Shown here piece by piece: positions 1-8,092 of a DNA stretch of 64,000 bases. The notes under the pieces were generated by a model. That model did no database searches, was not told the DNA's origin, and saw only the letters and a program-made list of their open reading frames with translations. The number at the start of each line of letters is the position of its first letter. Within the stretch, counting starts at the first letter, position 1. The translations under genes and the position numbers were made by a program. This DNA is from Microbacterium hydrocarbonoxydans (GTDB lineage Bacteria > Actinomycetota > Actinomycetes > Actinomycetales > Microbacteriaceae), in NCBI RefSeq assembly GCF_904831005.1, contig NZ_LR882982.1, positions 248,001 to 312,000 of the forward strand, in the 5' to 3' direction.

Positions 1-1148
1 ATCACGGTCGTCGCCGCACGTGCGCGTGCGAGGCCGATGACGGTGTCGGGCTTGTTCGGGGTGTTCGGGCCGATGCCCTCGCCCTGGGGGTTGTCGTCGG
101 TCAGCGCCAGACGCGAGGCGTGGCGCACGACGTCGTGGTTCGACAACACCCACGTGCTCGGGGCGCCGACCTCGCCGAAGGCGTCGAGGGATTCGCGGAT
201 GACATCGCCGAGAGCCTTCGCGTCCCACTCGGTCATGAGGTAGGGGAAGTTGAAGGTCTGGTGCATCTCGTCAGGGCGCACCCACAGGGCGGTCTGCTTG
301 AGCGTCGGCATCCACGCCTCGCCGCACAGCGCCCGGTCGCCGTCGTACTCGGCGAGCACCTTGTGCCAGTCGCGGTAGATGTCGTGCACACCCTCCTGGC
401 CCCAGTACGGCACGTCGGCCTCGCCGCCGCCCATCGAGTCGGCGTCTGCCGGGGGCGTGTAGTCGGGCAGGCCCTCGGCCTTGATCATGCCGTGCGCCAC
501 GTCGACTCGGAAGCCGTCGACGCCGCGGTCGAGCCAGAAGCGCAGGATCGAGCGGAACTCCTCGCGCACCTCTTCGTTGTTCCAGTCGAAGTCGGGCTGC
601 GTCGGGTCGAAGATGTGCAGGTACCACTGGCCCGGCGTGCCGTCGGCCTCGGTGACGCGCTCCCACATGCCGCCGCCGAACACCGACTCCCAGTTGTTGG
701 GGGGCAGCTCGCCGTTCTTGCCCTTGCCGTCGCGGAAGATGTAGCGCGCTCGCTCGGGGCTGCCCGGGGCCGCCTTCAGGGCCTCCTGGAACCAGGCGTG
801 CTGCGCCGACGAGTGGTTGGGAACGAGGTCGACCACCACGCGGATGCCACGGGCATGCGCGGCGTTCAGCATCGTGTCGAAGTCGTCGAGGGTGCCGAAG
901 AGCGGGTCGACGTCGCGGTAGTCGGCGACGTCGTAGCCGGCGTCGCGCTGCGGGCTCGTCATGAAGGGGCTCAGCCAGATCGCGTCGACGCCGAGCTCCT
1001 TCAGGGAGTCGAGCCGGCTGGTGATGCCGGGCAGGTCGCCGATGCCGTCGCCCGAGGCGTCGGCGAACGAACGGGGGTAGATCTGGTAGATGACCGCGCT
1101 GCGCCACCACTCGGAACCGGGGGCTGCGATCTGCTCAAGCTGTGCCAT
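1..1148 (-). CDS. Alpha-glucosidase, GH13 family (3' part outside window)
   Basis: Hydrolyses alpha-linked glucose from malto- or isomalto-oligosaccharides. No signal peptide is seen, so it probably acts in the cytosol on imported sugar. The 382 visible codons hold all four GH13 signature regions: DLVPNHSS (107-114), GVDGFRVDVA with the nucleophile Asp216, GEAW with acid/base Glu277, and SNHDVVR with Asp339. The C-terminal part lies beyond the left edge. The ATG at 1148 sits 6 nt after a -10-like TAATCT, so the mRNA is probably leaderless. A LacI-type palindrome lies just upstream. The family resembles oligo-1,6-glucosidase/AglA enzymes; exact linkage preference cannot be read from the sequence. 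Confidence 0.93.
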   Translation of the reverse strand, partial: MAQLEQIAAPGSEWWRSAVIYQIYPRSFADASGDGIGDLPGITSRLDSLKELGVDAIWLSPFMTSPQRDAGYDVADYRDVDPLFGTLDDFDTMLNAAHARGIRVVVDLVPNHSSAQHAWFQEALKAAPGSPERARYIFRDGKGKNGELPPNNWESVFGGGMWERVTEADGTPGQWYLHIFDPTQPDFDWNNEEVREEFRSILRFWLDRGVDGFRVDVAHGMIKAEGLPDYTPPADADSMGGGEADVPYWGQEGVHDIYRDWHKVLAEYDGDRALCGEAWMPTLKQTALWVRPDEMHQTFNFPYLMTEWDAKALGDVIRESLDAFGEVGAPSTWVLSNHDVVRHASRLALTDDNPQGEGIGPNTPNKPDTVIGLARARAATTV

Positions 1149-1154
1149 GGCAAC

Positions 1155-1175
1155 AGATTAGTGCAAACGCTTACA
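1155..1175 (-). promoter_or_regulatory. Promoter -10 and LacI-type operator of the alpha-glucosidase gene
   Basis: On the minus strand the -10 TAATCT (1160-1155) lies 6 nt before the start codon. Directly upstream is TGCAAACGCTTACA (1162-1175), an imperfect palindrome with a central CG typical of LacI/GalR-family operators. A bound repressor would cover the -35/-10 spacer. This site differs from the ceb palindromes, so it should answer to a different regulator, which is not in the window. Confidence 0.65.
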
Positions 1176-1286
1176 TGATTGCCAGAGCGAGCATCGAATC
1201 GATTCGGTGCCGTGATGCTCGACGTCGGTCCGTGGCGGCTTGCAGTCCGGGAGTATGCTTCGGGCATCCGAGCACTGGAGGCTGTC

Positions 1287-1715
1287 ATGGTTCCTGAGAT
1301 CAACTACTGGGCTGTTCTGCTCGCGACCGCCTCGAGCATGATCATCGGCTCGATCTGGTACGCGCCGAAGGTGTTCGGCACCCGCTGGTCGAAACTCGCG
1401 AACGTCGACATGGACCGCCCCGGTTCGAGCGCGACGATGGCGATCATCACGACGGTGATCGTGAGCTTCGTGACGGCATGGGTCCTGGCCGGAGCATCCG
1501 CGATCGCCTGGCACTTCTATGACGGGTCGTTCTTCTGGGCCGCGGTCGTCACCGGTGTGCTGCTGTGGGCTGGGTTCACGGCCGCCCGGTTCATCACGCA
1601 CGACGCCTTCGAAGGTCGTCCGACGGCGCTGACCACCATGAACATCGCACACGAGATCGTCACGATCGTGGTCATGGCCGTGATCATCGGGGTCTGGCCG
1701 CCCGCGCTCGGCTAG
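1287..1715 (+). CDS. DUF1761 family small membrane protein
   Basis: A 142-residue integral membrane protein that matches the DUF1761 pattern: an N-terminal helix, then the SIWYAPKVFGTRWSKL segment, then three more hydrophobic stretches. Function is unknown for the family. The ATG at 1287 is chosen because GGAG lies 6-9 nt upstream (1277-1280); an upstream in-frame start would add a non-hydrophobic tail without a ribosome site. The stop codon overlaps the stop codon of the convergent VOC gene. Confidence 0.8.
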   Translation: MVPEINYWAVLLATASSMIIGSIWYAPKVFGTRWSKLANVDMDRPGSSATMAIITTVIVSFVTAWVLAGASAIAWHFYDGSFFWAAVVTGVLLWAGFTAARFITHDAFEGRPTALTTMNIAHEIVTIVVMAVIIGVWPPALG

Positions 1716-2161
1716 CCCGCCGGGGCATCCTTCGTGAGGTCCTGCGCGAACATCACGAGAATCCCGCTCGGGCCGCGCAGGTAGGTGAGCCGGTAGACGT
1801 CCTGGTAGTTCGCGACTCCGCGCAGCGGGTGGTACCCGTGCCGAGCGGCAACGGCCAGCGACTCGTCGATGTCGTCGACGGAGAACGCCACCCGGTGCAT
1901 CCCGATCTCGTTCGGCAGCGTCGGCTCGGTCTCGATCGCCTCGGGATGGATGTATTCGAACAGCTCGAGCTGGCCGTGGCCGTCGGGTGTCTGCAGCACG
2001 GCGATCTTCGCGTGGTTGCCGTCGAGGCCGACGGCGGTGTCGGCCCACTCGCCGCTGACCTCGTCACGGCCGAGCACCGTGAGGCCGAGATCGGTGAAGA
2101 AGGCGATCGTCGCCTCGAGGTCGCGCACGGCGATGCCGACGTTCTCCAGTGTGATGGGCAT
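1712..2161 (-). CDS. VOC (glyoxalase/bleomycin resistance) family protein
   Basis: A 149-residue single VOC module of two beta-alpha-beta-beta-beta repeats. It begins with ENVGIAVRDLEATIAFFTDL and has the second-repeat motif MHRVAFSVDDIDESLA. The metal-ligand pattern fits (His and Glu in the ELFEYIHPE and GMHRVAF regions), so it may be a metal-dependent lyase, isomerase or dioxygenase-like enzyme. The substrate cannot be inferred. The start is probably leaderless: TAGCAT (2173-2168) ends 6 nt before the ATG. The 3' end overlaps the DUF1761 gene by 4 nt. Confidence 0.85.
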   Translation of the reverse strand: MPITLENVGIAVRDLEATIAFFTDLGLTVLGRDEVSGEWADTAVGLDGNHAKIAVLQTPDGHGQLELFEYIHPEAIETEPTLPNEIGMHRVAFSVDDIDESLAVAARHGYHPLRGVANYQDVYRLTYLRGPSGILVMFAQDLTKDAPAG

Positions 2162-2315
2162 GGCCGCATGCTACTCGCGGGGCACGACACGCCCGATACG
2201 ACGAAAGACTAGACGTTCGCCACTTCCGCCGAGACTTCCTGGTATGCCAGCATTTTGGACGTGACCTCCTGGTCGCCTGCGGTCGCCGACTGCGGTTCGG
2301 ATCGAGGGGGAGTTC

Positions 2316-3572
2316 ATGTCGGGTTCATCGCGCCGCTCAGCGCCCTGGATGATCGCCGCCGCATTCATCGCCGCCGCGCTGGTCGCGGGGGCTGCGACCG
2401 CGGCATCCGGCGATGCGCCCGCCGACGACCCGACCGCCGCACCGGATCCCACACTGTCGGTCGCTCTGGCCTATGAGTTCCTCGACGCGCGCGTCGACCA
2501 GTTCTGCGACGGGGAAGGGCACTGCCTTCCGCGCAGCTACGAGGGCGGCTTCTTCACCGACCTGCCCACCTGGGACTTCACCCCCTCGTTCGTCTACGAC
2601 GACGCCCTCGTGGTGATCGCATACACGGCGCGCGGGCTTCCCGACGACATCCGCCGGGCCAGGACCATCGGCGACACCCTGCTCTTCGTGCAGGCCAACG
2701 ACCCGATCGGCGACGGCCGGGTGCGCACGTCGTACGAGCCCCACGGCATCCGCCAGGGGCGGGTCGAGATCACGGGCCCAGGCACGTTCACGGGCAATCA
2801 GGCGTGGGCGGGCATGGCACTCGCGCGTCTCTTCCACGCGACCGGCGAATCGAAGTATCTCGACGGAGCCGTGCAGATCGCCGAGTGGATCCAGGCCAAC
2901 ACCGCCGACATGGTGCGAGCGCCGCTCGGCTACACCGGCGGTCAGCTCGAGAACGGCTCGTCGCTGGAATGGAAGTCCACCGAGCACAACAGCGACATCG
3001 CCGGCTTCTTCACACAGCTCGCGCAGCTCACCGGTGACTCCGTGTGGGCCGAGCGGGCGGCCGTCGCCTCGGCCTTCGTGGCGGCGATGCAGAGCGCCGA
3101 CGGACATGTCGACACCGGCACCCTGCTCGACGGCTCGACGGTCAACACTCGACCCATCCCGCTCGACGCTCAGACGTGGAGCTCGCTCGCCACGCGCGAC
3201 GCCCGCTATGACACCTCGCTGGACTGGACGCTGGCGCACCTGATCGCGACGGACGGGCCGTACCAGGGTGCGTCGATCAGCGACGTCGACGTGTCGAAGG
3301 TCTGGTTCGAGGGTTCAGGCCACCTGGCGCTCGCCCTGAAGCTGCGCGACGACGCGGGCGACGCGGACCGTGCCGAGGCGCTGCTCGACAGCATCCGCCT
3401 CGGTCAGCGCGATGCGGCGAACGGTGACGGCAAGGGGATTGTCGCGACCTCGACCGACGGCCTCGACTCGGGCTTCGGCGACCTCTACTACGCCAGCCTG
3501 CACACCGGCGCGACGGCCTGGTACCTGCTCGCCGCGGCGGGCGACAATCCGTTCCAGCTGCCCGCCGACTGA
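2316..3572 (+). CDS. Secreted six-hairpin glycosidase-like protein
   Basis: A 418-residue exported protein. The N-terminus has a Ser/Arg-rich start, a hydrophobic core (about 11-30) and an AxA-like cleavage region near ATAASGD, which is a signal peptide. The mature part shows repeated amphipathic helices with motifs common in (alpha/alpha)6-barrel carbohydrate-active proteins: FVYDDALVVIAYTARG, GNQAWAGMALARLFHATGE and FEGSGHLALAL. Conserved acidic residues at the helix ends could be catalytic. A GAGGGGGAG ribosome site precedes the ATG. No neighbour indicates a substrate. It could be a glycoside hydrolase, or a noncatalytic relative. Confidence 0.7.
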   Translation: MSGSSRRSAPWMIAAAFIAAALVAGAATAASGDAPADDPTAAPDPTLSVALAYEFLDARVDQFCDGEGHCLPRSYEGGFFTDLPTWDFTPSFVYDDALVVIAYTARGLPDDIRRARTIGDTLLFVQANDPIGDGRVRTSYEPHGIRQGRVEITGPGTFTGNQAWAGMALARLFHATGESKYLDGAVQIAEWIQANTADMVRAPLGYTGGQLENGSSLEWKSTEHNSDIAGFFTQLAQLTGDSVWAERAAVASAFVAAMQSADGHVDTGTLLDGSTVNTRPIPLDAQTWSSLATRDARYDTSLDWTLAHLIATDGPYQGASISDVDVSKVWFEGSGHLALALKLRDDAGDADRAEALLDSIRLGQRDAANGDGKGIVATSTDGLDSGFGDLYYASLHTGATAWYLLAAAGDNPFQLPAD

Positions 3573-3640
3573 TCGGGCGCGCGCGGCTACGCGTCGGGCG
3601 CGGTGCGGGGCCACTAGTGCACCGGATTCGGGTGATTCGG

Positions 3641-3730
3641 ATGCGGAACTGGCCCCGGCTGCGCGCGTGGATGCGGAACTGGCCCCGGCTGCGGGCGCGG
3701 ATGCGGAACTGGCCGCGGCTGCGCGCGCCT
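3641..3730. repeat. Three tandem 30-bp repeats
   Basis: Three near-identical units start at 3641, 3671 and 3701, each beginning ATGCGGAACTGGCC and continuing with a GC-only tail. Units 1 and 2 differ at two or three bases, and unit 3 has CGCGG for CCCGG. The block lies just beyond the purQ stop codon, in the gap to the secreted protein gene. All three units have the same orientation, so this is a tandem repeat and not a hairpin. A frame runs through it but has no other support as a gene. Confidence 0.85.
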
Positions 3731-3735
3731 ACCGC

Positions 3736-4443
3736 TTACGCGGCGACGCGGGCGACGGCGGCGATCGCGCTGGTGAAGAAGTCGACTCCGTCGATGCCCG
3801 AGCGCATGGCGGCCGAGGTGTCGGGACCGAAGCCCGCCTCGGTCGCGTGCTCGGGGTGCGGCATGAGCCCCACGACGTTGCCCGCCTCGTTGGTGAGCCC
3901 GGCGATGTCGCGCAGCGATCCGTTCGGGTTCACGCCCGCGTACCGGAACGCGACGAGGTTCTCGCCCTCGAGACGGTCGAGGGTCTCTTCGTCGGCGATG
4001 TATCCGCCGTCGGCGTTCTTGAGCGGGATCGTGATCTCCTGGCCCGTGCGGAACCGGTTGGTCCACGCCGTGTCGGAGTTCTCGACGATGAGCTTCTGGT
4101 CGCGACGCACGAAGTGCTGGTGGTCGTTGCGGATCAGCCCGCCGGGCAGCAGGTGCGCCTCGACCAGCATCTGGAAGCCGTTGCAGATGCCGAGGATCGG
4201 CATGCCCTTGGCCGCTGCGTCCTTGACCTCGGCCATGATCGGCGAGAGCGCGGCGATCGCACCGGCGCGCAGGTAGTCGCCGTAGCTGAATCCGCCCGGG
4301 AGCACGAGGGCATCGACGCCTTCGAGGTCGTGCGAGCCGTGCCAGAGGGCGACGGGCTCAGCGCCGGCGATGCGCACGGCGCGCTGCGCGTCGCGGTCGT
4401 CCAGCGAACCGGGGAAGGTGATGACGCCGATGCGCGTGGTCAC
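3736..4443 (-). CDS. purQ: Phosphoribosylformylglycinamidine synthase glutaminase subunit
   Basis: Class I glutamine amidotransferase subunit of FGAM synthase. It releases ammonia from glutamine for step 4 of purine synthesis, in complex with PurL and PurS. The 235-residue length fits the short PurQ type. The nucleophile Cys87 lies in GICNGFQ, and the His196/Glu198 pair in MPHPEHA. The start overlaps the purS stop by 4 nt (ATGA), so the two are translationally coupled. The large subunit gene purL is not in this window, so it must lie elsewhere. Confidence 0.97.
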   Translation of the reverse strand: MTTRIGVITFPGSLDDRDAQRAVRIAGAEPVALWHGSHDLEGVDALVLPGGFSYGDYLRAGAIAALSPIMAEVKDAAAKGMPILGICNGFQMLVEAHLLPGGLIRNDHQHFVRRDQKLIVENSDTAWTNRFRTGQEITIPLKNADGGYIADEETLDRLEGENLVAFRYAGVNPNGSLRDIAGLTNEAGNVVGLMPHPEHATEAGFGPDTSAAMRSGIDGVDFFTSAIAAVARVAA

Positions 4444-4688
4444 TCGGCGACCTCGATGCCCACGACGTCTTCGATCACGGAGTTGGAGAGCACCTCATCG
4501 GCGATGCGGCGGGCCTCGGCGAGCACCTCATCGGTGACCTCGCCTTCGACGGTGAGCTCGAAGCGCTTGCCGATGCGGACATCGGAGAAGCCCTCGACGC
4601 CCAGACGGGAGAATGCGCCGGACACGGCCTTCCCCTGCGGGTCGAGCAGTTCGGGCTTGGGCATGACGTCGACGACGATGGTGGGCAT
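4440..4688 (-). CDS. purS: Phosphoribosylformylglycinamidine synthase subunit PurS
   Basis: An 82-residue small subunit that bridges PurL and PurQ in FGAM synthase and allows ammonia channelling. It begins [19 protein letters not shown], the usual PurS opening, with the [16 protein letters not shown] motif after it. An upstream in-frame start would add 11 residues. The ATG at 4688 is preferred because CCGGAG lies about 6 nt upstream and the family starts here. It is the first gene of a purS-purQ pair. Confidence 0.95.
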   Translation of the reverse strand: MPTIVVDVMPKPELLDPQGKAVSGAFSRLGVEGFSDVRIGKRFELTVEGEVTDEVLAEARRIADEVLSNSVIEDVVGIEVAE

Positions 4689-4769
4689 GAACGGCTCCGG
4701 AAGTCGCGGGCGGACGGGCACGTCGAGTCTACCGGCTCGGGACCCGCTCGATACGCGGGGTGTCGAGGC

Positions 4770-5300
4770 TCAGGCGTGGAAGACGGTGTGCAGGTCGCCG
4801 ATCGCCTCGCGGCCGCCCAGGCCGTCGATCTCGAACAGCACCGAGATGCCGACGACGTGGCTTCCCAGGCGCTCGACCAGCTCGCGGCCGGCGGCGAGCG
4901 TGCCACCCGTGGCGAGCACGTCGTCGATCAGCAGCACGCGCGACCCGGCGGGCAGGTCGTCGTGCATCTCGATCGTCGCGGTGCCGTATTCGAGGGCGTA
5001 GTCGACGGATGCCGCGGGGCGGGGCAGCTTGCCGGCCTTGCGGATCGGGATGAGGCCGACGCCCGCGGCGATCGCGGCCGCCCCGGCGAGGATGAAGCCG
5101 CGCGCCTCGATGCCCGCCACCACGTCGAACTGGCCGGCGAACGGGGCGATGATCGCGTCGGTCGTGGCCTGCAGTGCCTCGGCATCCGCGAGCAGAGGGG
5201 TGATGTCGCGGAAGATGATCCCCGCCTCGGGATAGTCCGGGATGCTGCGGATCAGCGATTCGGCGCGGACGAGGGCAGGGGAGAGTTCGGTGTCGGGCAC
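4770..5300 (-). CDS. apt: Adenine phosphoribosyltransferase
   Basis: Salvages adenine with PRPP to give AMP and pyrophosphate in the cytosol. The 176-residue protein has the type I phosphoribosyltransferase PRPP loop VLLIDDVLATGGT (about 120-132), the IRSIPDYPEAGIIFRDITPL start and the GIEARGF segment of APT enzymes. The GTG at 5300 is chosen over an upstream ATG. It matches the family start and lies 6 nt after a -10-like TACCCT (5312-5307), which implies a leaderless mRNA. It lies upstream of purS with an 81-nt gap, so co-transcription is possible. Confidence 0.95.
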   Translation of the reverse strand: MPDTELSPALVRAESLIRSIPDYPEAGIIFRDITPLLADAEALQATTDAIIAPFAGQFDVVAGIEARGFILAGAAAIAAGVGLIPIRKAGKLPRPAASVDYALEYGTATIEMHDDLPAGSRVLLIDDVLATGGTLAAGRELVERLGSHVVGISVLFEIDGLGGREAIGDLHTVFHA

Positions 5301-5426
5301 CGCACAAGGGTACGCCGCGTTGCGGTCGCCGGACGATTCGCGGAGCACCGGACGATTACCGGAGTATTCGGTGCGCATCCTCCGCGATCCGTCTCATGAT
5401 CCGCGAAGCGTCGCCCAGCATGGGGC

Positions 5427-5484
5427 TTGACATTCGTGGGAGCGCTCCCATAGAGTCGCTGCACAGTGCGTGGGAGCGCTCCCA
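5427..5484 (+). promoter_or_regulatory. ceb promoter with two identical CebR operators
   Basis: The -35 TTGACA (5427-5432) and -10 TAGAGT (5451-5456) are 18 nt apart. The perfect 14-bp palindrome TGGGAGCGCTCCCA fills the spacer (5437-5450). An identical copy lies downstream of the expected transcription start (5471-5484), 34 bp centre to centre. This is exactly the CebR operator known from Streptomyces cellobiose operons, so the CebR-like repressor encoded four genes downstream is the expected ligand. Confidence 0.9.
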
Positions 5485-5555
5485 TGGAGACCACCGCACA
5501 CACCCCGAGCACCATCTGCACCACCACCGCACGACCCACCACAAAGGAGTGAACC

Positions 5556-6860
5556 GTGAACACACGCGCCCGCAAGCGGATCCTGACGACAGCAGCCGTC
5601 GCATCCGTCTCCGCCCTGGCCCTCGCCGGCTGTGCCGCCGGTGGCGGCGACGCCGAAGCCGGAGACGAGAAGGTCACCCTGACCGTCACCACCTTCGGCA
5701 CCTTCGGATACGACGACCTCTACGACGAGTACGAGAAGGCGAACCCGAACGTCACGATCGAGGCGACCAACATCGACACCGGCGGCAACGCCCGCACCGA
5801 CGCGTTCACCAAGATCGCGGCCGGCTCCGGCCTCAGCGACGTCGTGGCGATCGAAGAGGGATGGCTCGGCGCCATCATGGACGTCTCCGACACCTTCGTC
5901 GACCTGCGCGACTACGGCATCGAAGACCGCAAGTCCGACTGGGTCGACTGGAAGTACGGACAGGCGACGGATGCCGAGGGCCGCGTGATCGGCTACGGCA
6001 CCGACATCGGTCCGAGCGGCATCTGCTACAACGGCGCAGCCTTCGAGGCCGCCGGCCTGCCGAGCGACCGCGAGTCCGTCGCCGAGCTGCTCAACGGCGA
6101 CTGGGAGAACTACTTCGCCGTCGGCGCCGACTACACGGCGAAGACCGGCAAGGCCTGGTACGACCACTCCGGCTTCGTCTGGAACGCCATGGTCAACCAG
6201 CTCGACGAGGGCTACTACACCACTGACGGCGAGCTGAACGTCGAGGACAACGCCGAACTCAAGGAGCGCTTCGAACTGCTCGGAGCGGCCACCGAGGGCG
6301 GCCAGTCCGCGGCACAGACCGCGTGGGACTGGAACGGCGGCAAGTCGTTCGTCGACGGCACCTTCGCCACGTTCGTCTGCCCGGGCTGGATGCTGGGTGT
6401 CGTGCAGGGTCAGGTCGAGGCCGGCGGCGGCGACGCCTCCACCGGATGGGACTTCGCCGACGTGTTCCCCGGCGGCGCGGCCAACTGGGGTGGGGCGTTC
6501 CTGTCGATCCCCGAGAGCTCGCAGCACAAGGAAGAGGCGGCGAAGCTGGCCGACTGGCTGACGCAGCCCGAGCAGCAGGTCGAGCAGTCCGCCGCGGCGG
6601 GCAACTTCCCGTCGACGATCGGCGCTCAGGAGACGCTCGCCTCGGAGGCCACTCCGAACGAGTTCTTCAACGACGCACCCACCGGCGCGATCCTCGCGGA
6701 GCGTGCGAAGGGCGTCGTCGCCCAGTTCAAGGGCGCCGATGACTCGGTGATCCAGGAGAACGTCTTCGGTCCGGCCCTCAGCGGCCTGGACCGCGGCGAG
6801 ACCGACACCCAGGGCGCCTGGGATGCCGCGGTCGAGCTCCTGAACGAGCTGGTCGACTGA
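5556..6860 (+). CDS. cebE: Cello-oligosaccharide ABC transporter substrate-binding lipoprotein
   Basis: Binds sugar outside the membrane and delivers it to the CebF-CebG permease. It is 434 residues long, with an N-terminal signal (charged RARKR, then a hydrophobic run) and the lipobox ALAGC, so Cys25 would be lipidated. The remainder fits the family 1 extracellular solute-binding fold, with TVTTFGTFGYDDLYDEY early and the WDWNGGKSF region later. It is the first gene of the ceb operon, directly behind two CebR palindromes. The cellobiose specificity is inferred from operator identity and the GH1 enzyme. AAAGGAG precedes the start codon. Confidence 0.92.
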   Translation: MNTRARKRILTTAAVASVSALALAGCAAGGGDAEAGDEKVTLTVTTFGTFGYDDLYDEYEKANPNVTIEATNIDTGGNARTDAFTKIAAGSGLSDVVAIEEGWLGAIMDVSDTFVDLRDYGIEDRKSDWVDWKYGQATDAEGRVIGYGTDIGPSGICYNGAAFEAAGLPSDRESVAELLNGDWENYFAVGADYTAKTGKAWYDHSGFVWNAMVNQLDEGYYTTDGELNVEDNAELKERFELLGAATEGGQSAAQTAWDWNGGKSFVDGTFATFVCPGWMLGVVQGQVEAGGGDASTGWDFADVFPGGAANWGGAFLSIPESSQHKEEAAKLADWLTQPEQQVEQSAAAGNFPSTIGAQETLASEATPNEFFNDAPTGAILAERAKGVVAQFKGADDSVIQENVFGPALSGLDRGETDTQGAWDAAVELLNELVD

Positions 6861-6877
6861 CCCAGCCACCGCATCCG

Positions 6878-6937
6878 TTCCGGTCGCAGTTCGTGCCGCG
6901 CCGCCCCCTGCTGGAGCGACACGGACTGCGACCGGAG
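6878..6937. repeat. Inverted repeat between cebE and cebF
   Basis: Left arm TTCCGGTCGCAGTTCGTGCC (from 6878) is mirrored on the right by GACACGGACTGCGACCGGAG (ending 6937). Over 22 nt the arms pair with about four mismatches, around a loop of about 16 nt. It is a stable RNA hairpin in the 113-nt cebE-cebF gap. The same arm sequence recurs many times at 39180-39456, so it belongs to a dispersed family. It may limit read-through or protect cebE mRNA. Confidence 0.85.
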
Positions 6938-6973
6938 CACCTCGGAAGCCCGGACCAGGACCAAGGAAGAGTC

Positions 6974-8092
6974 ATGACCCTCACGCACGAGCGCTCGGAG
7001 ACGGCATCCACGTCGTCGCACGATGCGAAGAGCCCGAAGACGGATGCCGCGGGCCGGCGTCCCTGGCGGCACCGGTTGTCGCGGTTCGACCAGAACGCCT
7101 CTCCGTACTTCTACATCTCGCCGTTCTTCCTGCTCTTCGGACTGGTCGGACTCTTCCCGCTGCTCTACACGGTGTGGGTGGCCGTGCACGAGTGGGACCT
7201 GCTCAAGGGGCAGGGCGAGTTCATCGGCGCCGGCAACTTCGTCGAGATCCTCGGCGACCCGATGTTCTGGAACTCGATCTTCAACACCCTGAGCATCTTC
7301 CTGCTCTCGGCCATCCCGCAGCTCGCGGTGGCCCTGGTGATCGCCTACCTCCTCGACCGCGGCCTGCGAGCCCCGACGTTCTGGCGCATGAGCGTGCTCA
7401 TCCCGTTCGTGGTCACGCCGGTGGCCGTCGCCATCATCTTCTCGAGCATCTTCAATGAGGCCGACGGCCTCGCCAACAACCTGCTCAACCTGATCGGCAT
7501 CGCCGACCAGGAGTGGAAGCACGACACAGCCCTGTCGCACATCGCGATCGCCGTGATGGTGAACTTCCGCTGGACCGGCTACAACGCGCTCATCCTCCTC
7601 GCCGCGATGCAGGCCGTGCCGCGCGACCTCTACGAGTCCGCTGCCCTCGACGGCGCGGGCGCCGCGCGCCGGTTCTTCTCGATCACGATCCCCACGATCC
7701 GCCCGACCCTGATCTTCGTGATCATCACCGCGACGATCGGCGGTCTGCAGATCTTCGCGGAGCCGCGTCTGTTCGACGTCTCGACCGCGGGCGGCATCGG
7801 CGGCAGCGACCGGCAGTTCCAGACGACCGTGCTGTTCCTGTGGGAGCTCGCCTTCTTCCGACGAGACCTCGGCGAAGCATCCGCCGTGGCGATCCTGCTG
7901 TTCCTGCTGATCGTCGGCATCGGAGTGATCAACTTCCTGATCTCCCGACGGATCTCGACCGGGGATGCTCCCAAGAATCGCGCCGCACGCAGACGAGCCC
8001 GCACGGCCGGTGCCCGCACGGCCGGTGACCCGGTCGCGACGGCCGCCGCCGGAACGACGATCGCCACCACGACCGAGGAGAATGCGCGATGA
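6974..8092 (+). CDS. cebF: Cello-oligosaccharide ABC transporter permease 1
   Basis: Integral membrane permease of the MalF/UgpA type, 372 residues, with six predicted membrane helices and a charged N-terminal tail. The EAA loop that contacts the ATPase is visible as ESAALDGAGAARRFFSITIP. The ATG at 6974 follows AAGGAAGA; upstream in-frame codons lie in the cebE-cebF hairpin and are rejected. The C-terminal tail is Ala/Thr/Arg-rich. The stop overlaps the cebG start by 4 nt. No ATPase gene is in the operon, as expected if a shared MsiK-like ATPase is encoded elsewhere. Confidence 0.93.
   Translation: MTLTHERSETASTSSHDAKSPKTDAAGRRPWRHRLSRFDQNASPYFYISPFFLLFGLVGLFPLLYTVWVAVHEWDLLKGQGEFIGAGNFVEILGDPMFWNSIFNTLSIFLLSAIPQLAVALVIAYLLDRGLRAPTFWRMSVLIPFVVTPVAVAIIFSSIFNEADGLANNLLNLIGIADQEWKHDTALSHIAIAVMVNFRWTGYNALILLAAMQAVPRDLYESAALDGAGAARRFFSITIPTIRPTLIFVIITATIGGLQIFAEPRLFDVSTAGGIGGSDRQFQTTVLFLWELAFFRRDLGEASAVAILLFLLIVGIGVINFLISRRISTGDAPKNRAARRRARTAGARTAGDPVATAAAGTTIATTTEENAR

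Noticed and set aside
3617..4276. Plus-strand frame through the three 30-bp repeats into purQ
   Set aside because: It runs antisense to purQ for most of its length and lacks a ribosome site.
5394..6869. A 491-codon open frame antisense to cebE
   Set aside because: cebE has a lipobox, ribosome site and operon context. The antisense frame has none and crosses the ceb promoter.
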